From the NCBI RefSeq assembly GCF_027580225.2, contig NC_073355.2, forward strand, positions 23,339,501 to 23,403,500: a stretch of DNA of 64,000 bases, given 5' to 3'. This DNA comes from Misgurnus anguillicaudatus (Eukaryota; Chordata; Actinopteri; Cypriniformes; Cobitidae). Under the pieces are notes generated by a model, which was given only the letters and a program-made list of their open reading frames with translations, was not told the DNA's origin and searched no databases. A program made the position numbers and the translations under genes. Of this stretch, positions 47,106-58,985 are shown piece by piece. Position 1 is the stretch's first letter, and every line of letters starts with the position of its first letter.

Positions 47106-47127
47106 ATGGAGGGGGACAAAATCGCAG
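47106..47127 (+). CDS. Alternative first coding exon (MEGDKIA), phase 1
   Basis: TTAGCCATGGAGGGGGACAA has a strong Kozak context, and the exon ends ATCGCAG/GTAAGA, a near-consensus donor, one base into a codon. It encodes MEGDKIA. It agrees in phase with the other three ATG exons and would splice to the same acceptor. No domain is recognisable in so short a piece. Confidence 0.5.
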
Positions 47128-50100
47128 GTAAGAGACCGGCTAACGGACAACCGCGCTGTTCTTTTTGGATTTTCTATTGGGTTTTGGACGTGCTGGATGC
47201 TGGAGTGTCTAATCCAGTATTTTTCACAGATAAAACTGGTGATTTTTTAGGGTAGGACTACTGGGTTTGTCGCTTTAGCACTTTGTGTGTTGAAAGTGTC
47301 AATGGAGTTCACATATCCATGCTAATATGCAGTTATTATTTAATCATCTTTAATGAATTTATATCAGTTCTTTAAGTTTTGTCCCTTTAAAAGCTGTACT
47401 ACTTTTGTCCCTGGTGGTGTTAGCGGTTCAGTTTGTAAGATTTTCCGTTGACAGGGCTGGATTTTCCATAGACTGGAAGAGGGAAGCCGCTCATCAGGCT
47501 GAGACAACAGCCAATAAAGAGAGCTGTGTGTGTGTAAAATTAAATGCTCTCAGATGCTAAATCAGTGCTGTGGTGTGTTTGGGACTCAAAGGGTGCTGGA
47601 AAATAACAGTACTGTGCTTCAACTTTAAAAAACATACAAGGACATTATGTAATAGCAGCCTTTGTGGGTTTGAATGTGACACACCTGGTACCCTGACTGA
47701 GAGGCAATGCCAGGATAAATACATGAAGAATGGCCTATTCGATCTCACAGCAGGCCCTGGATCAGCTCTAAGCTAGTTAGTCATTATTAGTCCAGGTTGG
47801 TTCATAATGGATTGAGCAGGAAATGCACCAGAACAATAGGATGACTCTTACAGATGATGATAATAATACCATGACGTTAAGATGAATACTAACAACGCTA
47901 TACTGTGCGTTTACATGATACTTTTAGTTACCATTGTACTTTTTGTTAGTGGTAGAGAGCTTGTACAATAAGTGATTTAAACAGTACAGATACTAAATCA
48001 GAGCTATTATGTACAAAAAGAGAGACCAGGAAGTGGTGAATAAAAGAAATGATGCATGAATGGATCTCAATTAAAGACATGAGTCTGTTCAATAGGTTGC
48101 ACTGTCAAGTTCATAAGTCATGACATATAATCCTCTCTGCTGGGGTTATCTGGAGATGTTTGTCTAAAAAAATGTCAAAAAATCTGTGTTTTGTTGGCTG
48201 GACAACAGCAACACTAAAAAATACTGAACAGACTCCACACATCCGCTTTTGTCAAACGACTAAGGTTTGTGGTGGAGACTCTGTTGTGGAATAAACAGAA
48301 AGCGATCAAATGCTTCCTACTTTGAATGAACCCTGCAAGTGCCGGCCAAGTGAATAAACGTGTCGTAATGAAAGTGATGAAAGCTATTTCCAGCTATGTG
48401 AAACAGCCATAATGCAAACAGTCTGCAAACATTTATCTTATTCACCTTGAACACATTGGTGCCTCCTAGATAGTATGCCACACTGTTTTATTCTTTATAG
48501 ATACAACTGCATGTCACTATTTGTGCTTCCGTCCTTTTATATTTAGAAAATACATGAAAGCTAATAGTAATAGTAATGATGACAATAGGAAAAAGAAAGC
48601 ATGGGTAAACATTATAAAGAATCAAAGAGTTCAGAGCTGTTCATAAGTCATACAAGCAATGAACAAATAAGACATGAACAATGTCTTGTCTAGTCTTGCA
48701 TATAGGTGCTGTCTGTAACTTTAGCTGTATTTTAGACTCACTCAACATGTTTTGTGACTTTTCCTCATGAGGCTGCGCAGAATCATGTAAATGTGGGCTA
48801 TACCTAAACATATCTTTAATGATTTTTAACATATTTTTAGAAATTTCTGAAGTGCACCTATAAGTTAATCATCTTATAAAAAGTCAAGTAGGGTCTAACA
48901 TACTTTTAATACCCTTTTTAACTATTTAGCTTTGTTTTTATTTTATTTTAATTGAAACATGCAAAACTCAAAAGACAATAAATCTTTAAATTTATCATCA
49001 TTTAAATCATTTTATTCATTCAATCAAATCATTTACACCTGATCATAGTGTAAATTATTGTTTAAATCAAAGATTTGATGTAGTATATGACCTGACTGCA
49101 TTATGACATCCCTGCACTGTGACATTATTGAGGTAGATTGGAAACTTTATGCTCTCAGCCTCCTCTGCTTGCTGCTTGCATCCTGCCAGTATTACAACCT
49201 TGTACATAACGTGGAGCTTTATTTTTTAACACTTAAAAATTACTACGAATGAGATTTCAGAACTATGTTATCGCTATATTATCAAATAATATTTGTGAAT
49301 ATGTAGATAAGTTGTTTTTCTCATAAATAAATATATCAAAAGTCTGTCAGCAGAGGCCCCTGTGCAGGACTCCTCATCATGGGGCCTCACTCTTATAATA
49401 TCACCTTAAAGTGCACCTATTTGGTTTAAAAAACACATTATTTTCCATATACCGAATATTTTTTGTAGCTCCAGATTTCCCTCTCTTTCTGAAACGCACT
49501 GATTCATGTACAAAACTCATTGCTTTGAAAAGTGCTGTGTCCTCATGGCCAGCTAATCTGTAGGTTGTGATTAGCATCAGCCGGAAATGTGACGCTCCTT
49601 ACCATGTTTGAAAGATTCGCTCAAAATGCAATGCTAACAGGAGTTAACTTAGGAATTATAGTAATGTTGTTCCCAGGAAGTAAACTGTTGCCTACAATTC
49701 GTGTGTTTGTTGTAGTCCAAGAAAGAGATTTACGTTGGAGACGATATCATTGCATATCGTTACCATGTACTAATACACTCTTACATACCAAAGGAAATGT
49801 CAAATTGTGAATCGGATAATTGGTGCTCTTTAAAAACACAACACCAAAACAGGCAGAGAGAAAGAAATTTACAAATGATGTCAACAAAACCCCTTCTGTG
49901 TGTGCATGTATTAAACAGAAAGAGACAGAGAGACTACTTTTCTATTTACATGCAGACAGTACCTTGTTGTGAAGGCGATAAATACACAGTATAATGCTTC
50001 GAAGTTTGTATCAGGGCGTGAAGTTGAGTCTTCATTTCAACAGTGCATAATTTAAGTGACAGATTTTGAGCCCTTATAATAACAGCATTATGAGTTACAA

Positions 50101-50695
50101 GTTTCCTGGACCACCAGCAGCCCAGCACTAACTAAACAAAAACAAACCATGCATGCAAATAGCCTGACTTGTGATGGGAGACAGCGTGTAAACATGCATG
50201 TGCCTTTGCTTACATTTACACAATTACACAGACAATTTTTTACATCTGGGCAATCATTAATACAAACTTTAGATCGCATTCACTTATGAAACCAAATGAA
50301 AATACTTAACCCCCACTTTCAGCACAAACAATGAAAATGGCAAACATTTGCTGTTCCTAAACCAACTGACCTACAGATACAATTCTCCTGAAAGAAGACC
50401 ATTATTGTCTGAATTTGAATTGCAAAAAGACAAAGTTATAGACGATGAAGTTCAAAATGTGATGCACAAAAATTTGTTTGATTTCATGAAAAATTGAAGC
50501 GAGTAGTCTGCATTTATGACTGGAACACAGCTTCAGAATGAAGGTACATGGTGGTGCTATGAATGTATAAGGTAAACCCTTTGACCATAATGATATATAC
50601 ACTGCTGGGTTGTTTCATTTAAGTTTGGGCAAAATATGGACAAACCCATCCACTGCTTTAAATTTCCCACATTTGACCCAACCATATTTTATGAA
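47128..50695. other. Long intronic stretch, no exon recognised
   Basis: Mostly unique AT-rich DNA. A TTAA-type repeat edge, CTTAAAGTGCACCTATTTGG, lies at about 49406, with no matching right end identified. No RNA gene was found. Confidence 0.4.
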
Positions 50696-51123
50696 CAGTG
50701 GCGACCGGTGACTTATTTTTTCAAGGGAGTTGCGAAGTTTGTCACAACATGTATGTAGCCCGTCATGTGTGTAGTTCCTTTTTTCAAAATATGTGTTCTG
50801 CGCGTCGAGTGCGTATTTGTGCATCACGTGCCTGCTGCAGATGCGTCTAAAGGGTTTATGATAAAAGAGACGCCCGCGTTTGCCAGATACTCGCATAATC
50901 TCATGCGTATTCAGAGTTTACTGTTAAGGGAGTGTCTTGCGTGTATTTTGTGAACGTGAGCGTCTCTTTTATCATAAATGGTTTTGACGCGTGTGCAGAA
51001 GGCACTTATTTTGACAAAATACGTGTTAGTTGCGTCATGTGAAAACGCAAGCAACACACATGAGACTTTGAACACTTATTTTGAATTTGCGCCCCTCGGA
51101 TGAGCAGTCACGAGCCGCCACTG
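50696..51123. mobile_element. hAT-type element copy B
   Basis: It starts CAGTGGCGACCGGTGACT and ends CAGTCACGAGCCGCCACTG. The flanks are TTTATGAA and CTTATGAA, an 8-bp target duplication with one mismatch. The internal inverted pair TTTATGATAAAAGAGACG and GCGTCTCTTTTATCATAAA is present. It is the cleanest, uninterrupted copy of this family in the window. Confidence 0.88.
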
Positions 51124-51843
51124 CTTATGAAATTTAATATGGTTCTTGAACAATAGAAAACATAGTAAACATAAAAGTTGGTAAATGAAGACACATTGGG
51201 CCCACCCATTTGGATCGGTGGGCTTAACAGGTTAAGTAATTATTTAGACACTGCAAGCCTGGGATATATTGTGTGTGGGTCAGTTCTCCTTCACAGTTAT
51301 CTGTGCTCACTGTGGTATATCAATCTGAAATGAGTTATTGAAGCAGACATCATGTGTTTACAAAAGCCTGTCACAGCCTGGTACCGGTCTTTATGCTTCA
51401 TAACAGAGTCTGTAAGATCTCACCGTCTAAAGCAACAATCAAACCAGTGTTCATTTTCTCGTTTTTTAGTTTATACATGCAAGACTTACTGCTAGAATTA
51501 AACTTCTACAATTCATCCTTCTCCAAGTGTCAAATTTCACATCTGTCTCATCATTTTATGTGTTATAGTGACATCTAGTGGTTATAATTCCTTTAATAAT
51601 TCTCCTTTTACAATTGAAATCACACATTGCAACTTCATATGCATTGCTATGGGTTTTCAATAACATGCTATTTTATGACTTTAGGTGCATTTGTATAATT
51701 TCACAAGAAAACTGATAGAAAGTGTCAGTCATGTAACACGCAATAATCTTGAGAAGTTAATAGGCACATTGTACATTTTGTCAACTTTTAAGTAAAGTGA
51801 TCACCTTTTATTTTGTTAGTTTAATATTAGGATTACTGTTTTA

Positions 51844-51910
51844 CATTTACATTTATGCATTTAGCAGATACTTTTCTCCAAAGCGACTTCCAGTGCATTA
51901 CAAAGCATTT
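51844..51910 (-). mobile_element. SINE tail remnant
   Basis: ATTTATGCATTTAGCAGATA, CTTTTCTCCAAAGCGACTTC and CAGTGCATTACAAAG are the reverse complement of the HE1/DANA-type tail also seen at 29.7 kb. The tRNA-like head is missing. Confidence 0.65.
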
Positions 51911-51953
51911 TTGATTCTTTGTATGAAAGTTGGGTTCAAGTTTAATACAAGTG

Positions 51954-52659
51954 TTAAAGGACAAGTTCGGTATTTTACACTTAAAGCCCTGTTTTCAGAT
52001 TGTTTATGATGAAATAGAACGGTTTTGACTGAAATTTGGACATATGATGCTGGCCTGAGAATTTTTGGGTGTTTATTGTATCACCTCCCACCTCTATAAT
52101 GGCTGCATAGGTGCACTGGAACAATCCTTCCTAAAATGCATTAAACTTTTGTTTACCAAAACATGAAACTCACAGAGTGGTCAGGCTTGTATTAGATGTG
52201 CAGTGAGGTACGGTATTACTCTGCACCGGGAACGTTGTTTGTATTCTAGCAATTGGCAAAGGCGGATTATCGCCACCAACTGGGCTGGAGTGTCTATTAT
52301 TCAAGCTCTCAACGGAAGAATACGGGTGTCAGGCGTTTGGAAAAATAAAAGTTTACAACGAATGCTAAAACACCTGTTAGAAAGCATCTTTTGCAGCGAT
52401 TTTTGTGTGAGCATATCAGTGAACACCCCTGACCACTCGGTGAGTTTCACGTCTTTGTAAACGAAAGTTTAATGCATTTTAGGAAGGATTATTCCTGTGC
52501 ACCTATACACCCATTGTAGAGGTGGGAGGTGATACAATAAACACCCGAAAATTCTCAGGCCAGCATCATATGTCCAAATTTCAGTCAAAACCGTTCTATT
52601 TCATCATAAACAATCTGAAAACAGGGCTTTAAGTGTAAAATACTGAACTTGTCCTTTAA
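51954..52659. mobile_element. 706-bp palindromic TTAA-flanked element
   Basis: The two arms of about 230 bp are near-perfect inverse copies. The left starts TTAAAGGACAAGTTCGGTAT, the right ends ATACTGAACTTGTCCTTTAA. Shared blocks include AAAGCCCTGTTTTCAGATTG, CATATGATGCTGGCCTGAGA and CTAAAATGCATTAAAC. The central part has an open frame without recognisable motif. Confidence 0.9.
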
Positions 52660-53378
52660 ATAAATACACTTTTTAATACAGAGATAGTATATTAAAAGTG
52701 CATTTTAGTTCATTTTCATGGTGTCTCAAAATAGCACAAATAAGTACACTTAGATAATCTTAAGAACATCTTAAAAAGTACTAAAGGTGATTTTTTTGTA
52801 TATTAAGTACAAAATTAATGTGCGAAAAATAGAGCACTTTAAGTATATTATGGAAGTGTACTACTTTCTTACCTGGGTTATCAGTTCAAACCCATTATCG
52901 GTGCAATGCAGCCTTTCAAATTGCCTTTCAGACGCAAACTCTTTTCTATCCAACCCCACCTTGATCAGTGTTATGTATTTATATGCACAGTGAGTATACA
53001 GTATGTGTTTAGACATCTGTTTACGAGGGCATGCATGGTGTTTGCATTAGACATGCCTGAAAAGCTGTGAAATATGCTGTGTGATTAGTCGCATACAGCT
53101 TCAATTTCCTGTTTTTGTAGGCTCCGGTCCATAACCTTTCAGTTACATGTGACCCCTTTATCTCCAACATCACCACGCGGAGCCAGTCACCTTGTATCGT
53201 AGTGTTACAAGAAGGGAGCCGAACGATTTCCTTCTGGGAGATGCTTAAAACTCAACAAACCGGTCGGATGGCTAAATATCCGTAACCAGCTCTTCAACTT
53301 TGTGGCTAAAAGCTAAACCGTTGTTTTTTGAGTTGTCAAGACTGGCCCGATGACAGTGTGTGCTGGAGGCTGTAGAGG
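52660..53378 (+). other. Unique DNA upstream of a candidate exon
   Basis: From about 53000 the sequence becomes GC-richer and repeat-free. A spliced non-coding exon could lie here (acceptor-like TTTTTGTAG before CTCCGGTCC at about 53122), but nothing decides it. Confidence 0.3.
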
Positions 53379-53645
53379 ATGTGGTTGGGCAGAAACAAAG
53401 CTCTGATGAAGTCCGGGATAAAGATGAGGTCACTGATTTATGGTTTCGGCTTCCTCCTCGCTTCTATAAGAAACACCGGTGGTGGCCTCAGGCAAAAATT
53501 GCGCTCAGATTCAGGAAACTACTGTGCAAGCCGCAAGCGCAGACGTGCTCTCCTCGGGGAATCTGATGAAATATGTGCTGCTGCCGAGAGCTACGATTCA
53601 GCGTGTAGCCCTTCTAACGTTGTCCAAGATCTGTACTTTTACTAG
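53379..53645 (+). CDS. Candidate alternative first exon or chance frame (MWLGRNKALMKSG...)
   Basis: An 88-codon frame starts ATGTGGTTGGGCAGAAACAA. It contains a hydrophobic stretch (SLIYGFGFLLASI), then a basic run (SRKRRRALL) and an acidic-serine part (GESDEICAAAESYDS). This layout would fit a short signal-anchor or disordered N-terminus. A weak donor in phase 1 (GCGT/GTAGCC, at about 53609) would let it join the neighbouring gene. The codon pattern looks more protein-like than other frames nearby, but two other frames overlap it. Confidence 0.3.
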   Translation: MWLGRNKALMKSGIKMRSLIYGFGFLLASIRNTGGGLRQKLRSDSGNYCASRKRRRALLGESDEICAAAESYDSACSPSNVVQDLYFY

Positions 53646-54091
53646 AGTGTGCACGCACATCAGCACAATCTGAATGAGTTTAATCTAAAAATACTTCCGT
53701 TATCTCTTCTAGGATTGCATAAAGACTGCCGTTTCAGTGAGCGTGTAAGTGTGTGGGTGCATTGGGGAGTTAAAGTTGAGTATGAGCGATCCAGTAAGAG
53801 AGGGTGGAGTGAGAGAGAGAGAGAGAGAGAGCGAGCGAGGGGGTGGGGGGTTGTCATCGCGTTCTCATTCTGATGTCTGCTACGTTCAGAGAGCTGGAAG
53901 AAGTGGGAAAAACTAAGTTGGTCCTTTAAGAAAGTCGTGGGCTTGGATCTGGGGACTGCTCTGATCGCTTTCTGTTTTTTTTTCTGTTACCTCCTAATTT
54001 GGGATTTGTTTGGGAGCTGGAGAGCACAGAGTCTGTGAGAGCTTTGCCTTGCTGGGAAAGGTTGCTTTGATCCCTCAGATTTATCTTCAAA
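53646..54091 (+). promoter_or_regulatory. Promoter and leader of the 54.1-kb first exon
   Basis: A repeat-poor, GC- and GA-rich block with a short (GA)n at 53811-53831 precedes the ATG. No single binding site can be named with confidence. Confidence 0.4.
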
Positions 54092-54146
54092 ATGTCTGAT
54101 TCCACTGTGAATGCGCATTTGGAGGGAATTATCTCAGACTTTGAAG
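54092..54146 (+). CDS. Alternative first coding exon (MSDSTVNAHLEGIISDFE), phase 1
   Basis: ATGTCTGATTCCACTGTGAA begins an 18-residue reading, MSDSTVNAHLEGIISDFE, ending TTTGAAG/GTTTGT in phase 1. The acidic, amphipathic end (LEGIISDFE) looks like real protein. A long leader lies upstream and the rest of the gene must be to the right of this window. The donor is weaker than in the other ATG exons. I cannot name the family with confidence. Confidence 0.55.
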
Positions 54147-54359
54147 GTTTGTGCTTATTTTTAACGCCTTCTGTAAAATACTTTCTTACTTTGGGATACT
54201 TTCTCAGTGCCTCTGAAGCATTTTATAATAGCAACCAAAAGTTTCACACACATGTCGAATTCATTTGGAAGTTGTATTATAAGTTGGTTTGTCTGTTTTT
54301 TCAGCTTGGTTTCAATAGCCGTGTGTGCTGTGTTTATGTCACGCGTGTCATGTGGCTGT

Positions 54360-54362
<3 letters not shown>

Positions 54363-54399
<37 letters not shown>
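54363..54399. repeat. (GT)n microsatellite
   Basis: About 18 GT units lie in the intron after the 54.1-kb exon. Both open frames that run through it are produced by the repeat. Confidence 0.95.
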
Positions 54400-54404
<5 letters not shown>

Positions 54405-56142
54405 CCTACACAACGTGTGCTATTGACTCTTTTCTGTGAGCTATATACAGTAAGCAATGCATGACAGGAAACATCCTCGCTGCATTCAAATGAAAACAAC
54501 TTTAAACAACACACCGTCAGAAGACTGACCAAGGCTAAAAGCATAACACCTGGCTTCCTTTCATTCCTCCTACACTTCTCTATCACCTCCTATTGCTCAA
54601 GCTTCACATATCTGTCTTTCATTTTTTCATCCCTCTGCTCCTGTCATTGATTTAGTCTGTCATCCTCTCTTTCCTCTCTGCTTTCCTCTCTCAACACCTC
54701 TCATCCAGCTGTGAGAGACCCTCACGCCTCTTTTATCTCACACGCATGCGCACACACACAAACACACATGTCTGTTTCTATCACTGCTCAAGTCTTGGAA
54801 TGCATTTGTGGCAAACGTCAAAAAAAAAAAAATGAGACTATGTTAATGGAGGAGGATCCGGGTCGTGTGGTCTTCCTCAGTGACCCGGCTCACCCGGAAA
54901 GGAGACTTTAGCTCACCTCTGTGCATGTGCACCTGGCTGCTTATTTCTGGACATACACCCTGAGACTATCCATCTCAAATGGAAAGAGGCACTTGTCAGG
55001 AAAACGCAATGGATGTGTGTGAGAGAAACAGTATGCTCTGGCGTTGTGCTAAAACTTACAGATGAAGGAGGAAATTCCACAGAAAGTGCTGAATTCTGCG
55101 GGTGCCGAAAATGGTGACTTTGCCAGACGTGGGGTTTGCTTAGTGTAGTCCTGTCTTTGTGGATCTGAATGGTGTTGGGTGATTTTAAACTTTTACCTTG
55201 CCAGGTCTTTGAGTAAATGTCAAAAAGATTTTATCTACGTTTAGGTTGCTGTGGCCAAGAAAGTTTCACTGACAAAGTTCCAGTTTTGTGTGCTATGTGC
55301 ATCAGACGGTCAGCAAACAGACTGTGGTCGGTCTTGGGGTGTGTCACCTGGGACTGAAACTAAACATACGTATGGGTAAACATGGGTTAACAATAGAGTG
55401 AGAGTGTTCAGACAAACAAGAGATAAAAAGATATTTGTTCAGTCACGTTTTTTTGTTTCAGACCAAGACAATTCTGGACAGACCAAAGTATTTATGCGAC
55501 TCTGAATGGGTTTTGTTGAATTGCTCTGGATGACTTAAATTGGCAGCATTTGGTCATTTTAGGGACACATGACAACTATTTCAGCCCAGGACTAACAAAT
55601 CAGACATCAGCATGGGAAAAGCACTCTCATTATGCCGTGACCAAACCACTTTTATGTTGTTGCATGTAAAGCTAAATGTTGTCTGTAAATCCACCATCAA
55701 GCATTGCTATTTGCAGAACTTATAGGCAGGCCTGACCACACTGTAAAGAGAAGTATGTACTTCATAGTGTGGTTAACTGCATTTTACCTCAGGCTTGAAA
55801 GCTTTAGTTAATGAATCTCAGTGTTTTCTGCTTCCTAAAGTGTTTATACCTGTTAAACAGGTTAGTATTATAGATTAGTACTTTCCTTTGGGTAAAGGAA
55901 ACATGCTAGCACAGTTTTTTGCAATATCTGAATGCGTGTACATGCACAGTCTTACGGCGATTATGCTTAATAAACCGATATTGAGTGTGTTTACATGCAC
56001 AGAATAAAAGCAAAAAAATCCAAGCTTATTATAGAAACCAGTTTTTATGCGTTTACATGCAAATCAATAAACCGGCTATGCAGAAAATTATGTTTACATG
56101 GGATTTGGAGATTTGTCAGGTTTCTGACATCACCGCCTATAG
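54400..56142. other. Intronic DNA, no exon recognised
   Basis: No bounded repeat or splice-supported coding frame. A pyrimidine-rich stretch lies at about 54540-54700. Sequence resembling GTTTACATGCACAGAATAAA repeats (55920-56100) is probably an old MITE edge. Confidence 0.4.
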
Positions 56143-56300
56143 TAGGGGAGAGTGGGGTAAGCTGTCACACTGTTCATAACTCCAACACTCTATCTCAAAA
56201 ATTAAATAGCCACTTTGTGTGACGACTTCTTCTATAGGCAACTTCGTGTTCACATGTGGTCAAGATGGCTCTAATCAGACGGTAGTACAATTTTCAAATA

Positions 56301-56662
56301 TACACTGTAAAAAAAATCCGTAGAAATTACTAGCAAGAGTTTGTTCAAAGTTAAATGAATTTTAAATATTAACAAGTCTTTATCTTTACAGAATAAAACT
56401 ATACAATAACAGCCTCATGCAAAGCATTCTGGGAACCAGAAATCATCATCAACCTTTTTCTGTTTTTTGCTTCAGATTTTGTTTCCCAGAATGTTTTGCT
56501 TGATGCTGTCTTTTAAGTTTTACTCTGTAAAGACAAAAACTTGTAAATGTTTAATGTTCATTTAACTTTGAACAAAATGTTGCCAGTAATAACATAAATT
56601 TAAATCTACGGTAAATTACCGGCAACCCAGCTGCAATTTCTACGGATTTTTTTTACAGTGTA
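56301..56662. mobile_element. Nested palindromic MITE, TA-flanked
   Basis: TACACTGTAAAAAAAATCCG then TAGAAATTAC at the left mirrors GCAATTTCTACGGATTTTTT then TTACAGTGTA at the right. AAAGTTAAATGAATTTTAAA and its inverse lie within. Confidence 0.88.
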
Positions 56663-56944
56663 TGGCTTGAAAAGTAATTTGCACTTTATATTTTATTCAG
56701 AACTTTGTTAGGTATGAATGTTAAAAACTATTATTTTGCACAAAATAGAGGAGGCAAAAACATGTCTTTTAAAACTATAGCTAATGTGCCATGTTGGGGT
56801 AACCCTGAGATTTAGCCAACATTAGCACACATGTCAGTTTGGGGCAAGTTGTCTTAATGACTTTGGGGCAAGTCATCTCATGCTTTTTACACTGGAAATA
56901 CTTAACCCTGGGTTATTCTAAACACTGGGTTAAAGGAATACTGG

Positions 56945-57724
56945 GTTGGCATCAAGGGGCTTAAAGTATGCCAAGAAAACATCCCCCACACCATTACACC
57001 ACCACCAGCCTGCACAGTAGTAACAAGGCATGATGGATCCATGTTCTCATTCTGTTTTATGCCAAATTCTGACTCTACCATCTGAATGTCTCAACAGAAA
57101 TTGAGACGCATCAGATCAGGCAACATTTTTCCAGTCTTCAACTGTCCAATTTTGGTGAGCTCGTGCAAATTGTAGCCTTTTTTCCTATTTGTAGTGGAGG
57201 TGAGTGGTACCCGGTGGGGTCTTCTGCTGTTGTAGCCCATCCGCCTCAAGGTTGTGCATGTTGTGGCTTAACAAATGCTTTGCTGCATACCTCGGTTGTA
57301 ACAAGTGGTTATTTCAGTCAAAGCTGCTCTTCTATCAGATTGAATCAGTCGGTCTATTCTCCGCTGACCTCTAGCGTCAACAAGGCATTTTCGTCCACAG
57401 GACTGCCGCACACTGGATGTTTTTCTTTTTTCACACCATTCTCTGTAAACCCTAGAAATGTTTGTGTGTGAAAATCCCAGTAACTGAGCAGATTGTGAAA
57501 TACTCAGACCAGCCCGTCTGGCACAAACAACCATGCCACGCTCAAAATTGCTTAAAATCACCTTTCTTTCCCATTCTAACATTCAGTTTGGAGTTCAGGA
57601 GATTGTCTTGACCAGGACCACACCCCTAAATGCATTGAAGCAACTGCCATGTGATTGGTTGATTAGATAATTGCATTAATGAGAAATTGAACAGGTGTTC
57701 CTGATAATCCTTTAGGTGACTGTA
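56945..57724 (-). pseudogene. Truncated Tc1/mariner transposase gene
   Basis: Read on -, residues from 57582 downward start MLEWERKVILSNFERGM and include a helix-turn-helix (SISQSAQLLGFSHTNISRVY) of the paired-like Tc1 DNA-binding domain. A stop follows at about 57268. Further pieces of the catalytic domain occur in shifted frames (QQQKTPPGTTHLHY, RAHQNWTVEDWKNVA, then a decayed WSDES region and HSDGRVRIWH), then GGGGVMVWGMFS. The element keeps one terminal repeat (CCTTTAGGTGACTGTA, ending near 57724) and lacks the other, so it is broken and inactive. Confidence 0.85.
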
Positions 57725-57879
57725 TGGTGCTCAGTAAATGTTAGACAGTGTGAAAAGTGTGACAACTTACCCCGCTCTTCCCTACATAATAGTCGTTCAA
57801 AAAGCAGACAGGAAACCTTCCTTAAGCTATACATGTTGTGTGTTCTGTTATATGCAGTGACCTGTATATTGTTTGTAAG

Positions 57880-57919
57880 GTGATCTTGGGTGTTCTGAAA
57901 GGCACCATGAAATAAAATG

Positions 57920-57971
<52 letters not shown>
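57880..57971 (+). repeat. Interspersed repeat tail with (ATT)n microsatellite
   Basis: GGTGTTCTGAAAGGCACCAT then GAAATAAAATGC leads into about 16 ATT units (57921-57970). It resembles a retroposon tail. Confidence 0.7.
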
Positions 57972-58264
57972 CTTTTGTATCTATTCTCATGTCTGTAAAT
58001 GTAACATGACCTTTAATTTTTGAAGTTTCTCTGCCAACTGCTTTAGTCCAATGGAGATTTTTATGTGTTACTTTGCGCTTACTTCGGTGTGTGATGTTTA
58101 TCTTTCACACGCGAAGATATGTGCACCAACAAAACTGCGAGAAAACTGGCTTTCACTTTAGCTGTTGCATTTTAAACTGCATGCTAATGCAACAACGCTG
58201 TCTGGCTGACTCTGTAAAGTAAATTACAAAAGTCAAGCTATGAAAAAATAAAGGCATGAATGAC

Positions 58265-58985
58265 TTTCTCAAGATCTATTAAGAAATATCTTGACTTTAG
58301 CCAAAAGTCTCAGGTGCATTGATTTGCTTATCAAATTTAAAGGCTTTGTCAAATAGAACACCCACCTTGTTATACAAGAGACAAAGGGGCCAAGATTAAC
58401 CGTAGCAATCGGCCCCAAAACTATTTTTTTTAATTTAGTTTTCGAAAAATTTAAAGGCATCCAGCCTTTTATATTATTTAAACATTCTGAAATAGAAGTT
58501 AGAGTGTTATTTTGTTGCAATGGTAGATAAATCTGCGTGTGTCTTCTGCATAACAGTGAAATGAGCAATATGTTTCCTAAAAACAGACCCCAGTGGGAGC
58601 ATATAAAAAAAGTAATTAAGCAAGAATGGACCCTTGAGGGACCCCACAGGTAAAAGGAGTTGAGGTCGATAAATATCCTTTTTACTTTTACAGCAAAGCT
58701 CCTATTTGATCATTAAGAATTAAACCATTGTAGAGCCACTCCTTGAATTCCTACATATTGCCCAAGACGAGAAACAAAGATAGTGTGATCAACAGTATTA
58801 AATGTTGCACTAAAATCTAATACTACTAGAATTGCGGAAGCTCCAGAGTGAACAGTTAACAAATCATTATAGACGTTTAAAAGTGCCAATTCTGTACTGC
58901 GTTTTGCTCTCAAACCTGATTGGAAAACGTCAAATACTAAATTTTTCTCTAAAAAGTTCTGTAATTCGGTGAAAACCACTTTCTC
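58265..58985 (-). pseudogene. LINE reverse transcriptase fragment
   Basis: Read on -, the upstream part encodes ELQNFLEKNLVFDVFQSGLR then STELALLNVYNDLL, VVLDFSATFNTVDH (the first catalytic Asp block of RT) and LGQYVGIQGVALQWF. After frame breaks the second part continues with TQIYLPLQQNNTLTSISECL then NNIKGWM, just after the position of the YADD box, here decayed. The order and motifs fit an L2/CR1-type non-LTR element. It is truncated at both ends and has at least one frame break. Confidence 0.82.

Larger units (their letters stand above)
56143..57784. mobile_element. Outer element with GGGGAGAGTGGGGTAAG ends
   Basis: TAGGGGAGAGTGGGGTAAGC then TGTCACAC at the left and GTGTGACAACTTACCCCGCT then CTTCCCTA at the right are terminal inverted repeats. 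The interior still shows a second internal pair (GGGGCAAGTTGTCTTAATGA). It has been invaded by two younger elements. Confidence 0.75.

Noticed and set aside
54711..54911. Frame ending MEEDPGRVVFLSDPAHPERRL
   Set aside because: The end looks protein-like, but it stops without a donor and has no upstream support; kept out as a likely chance frame.
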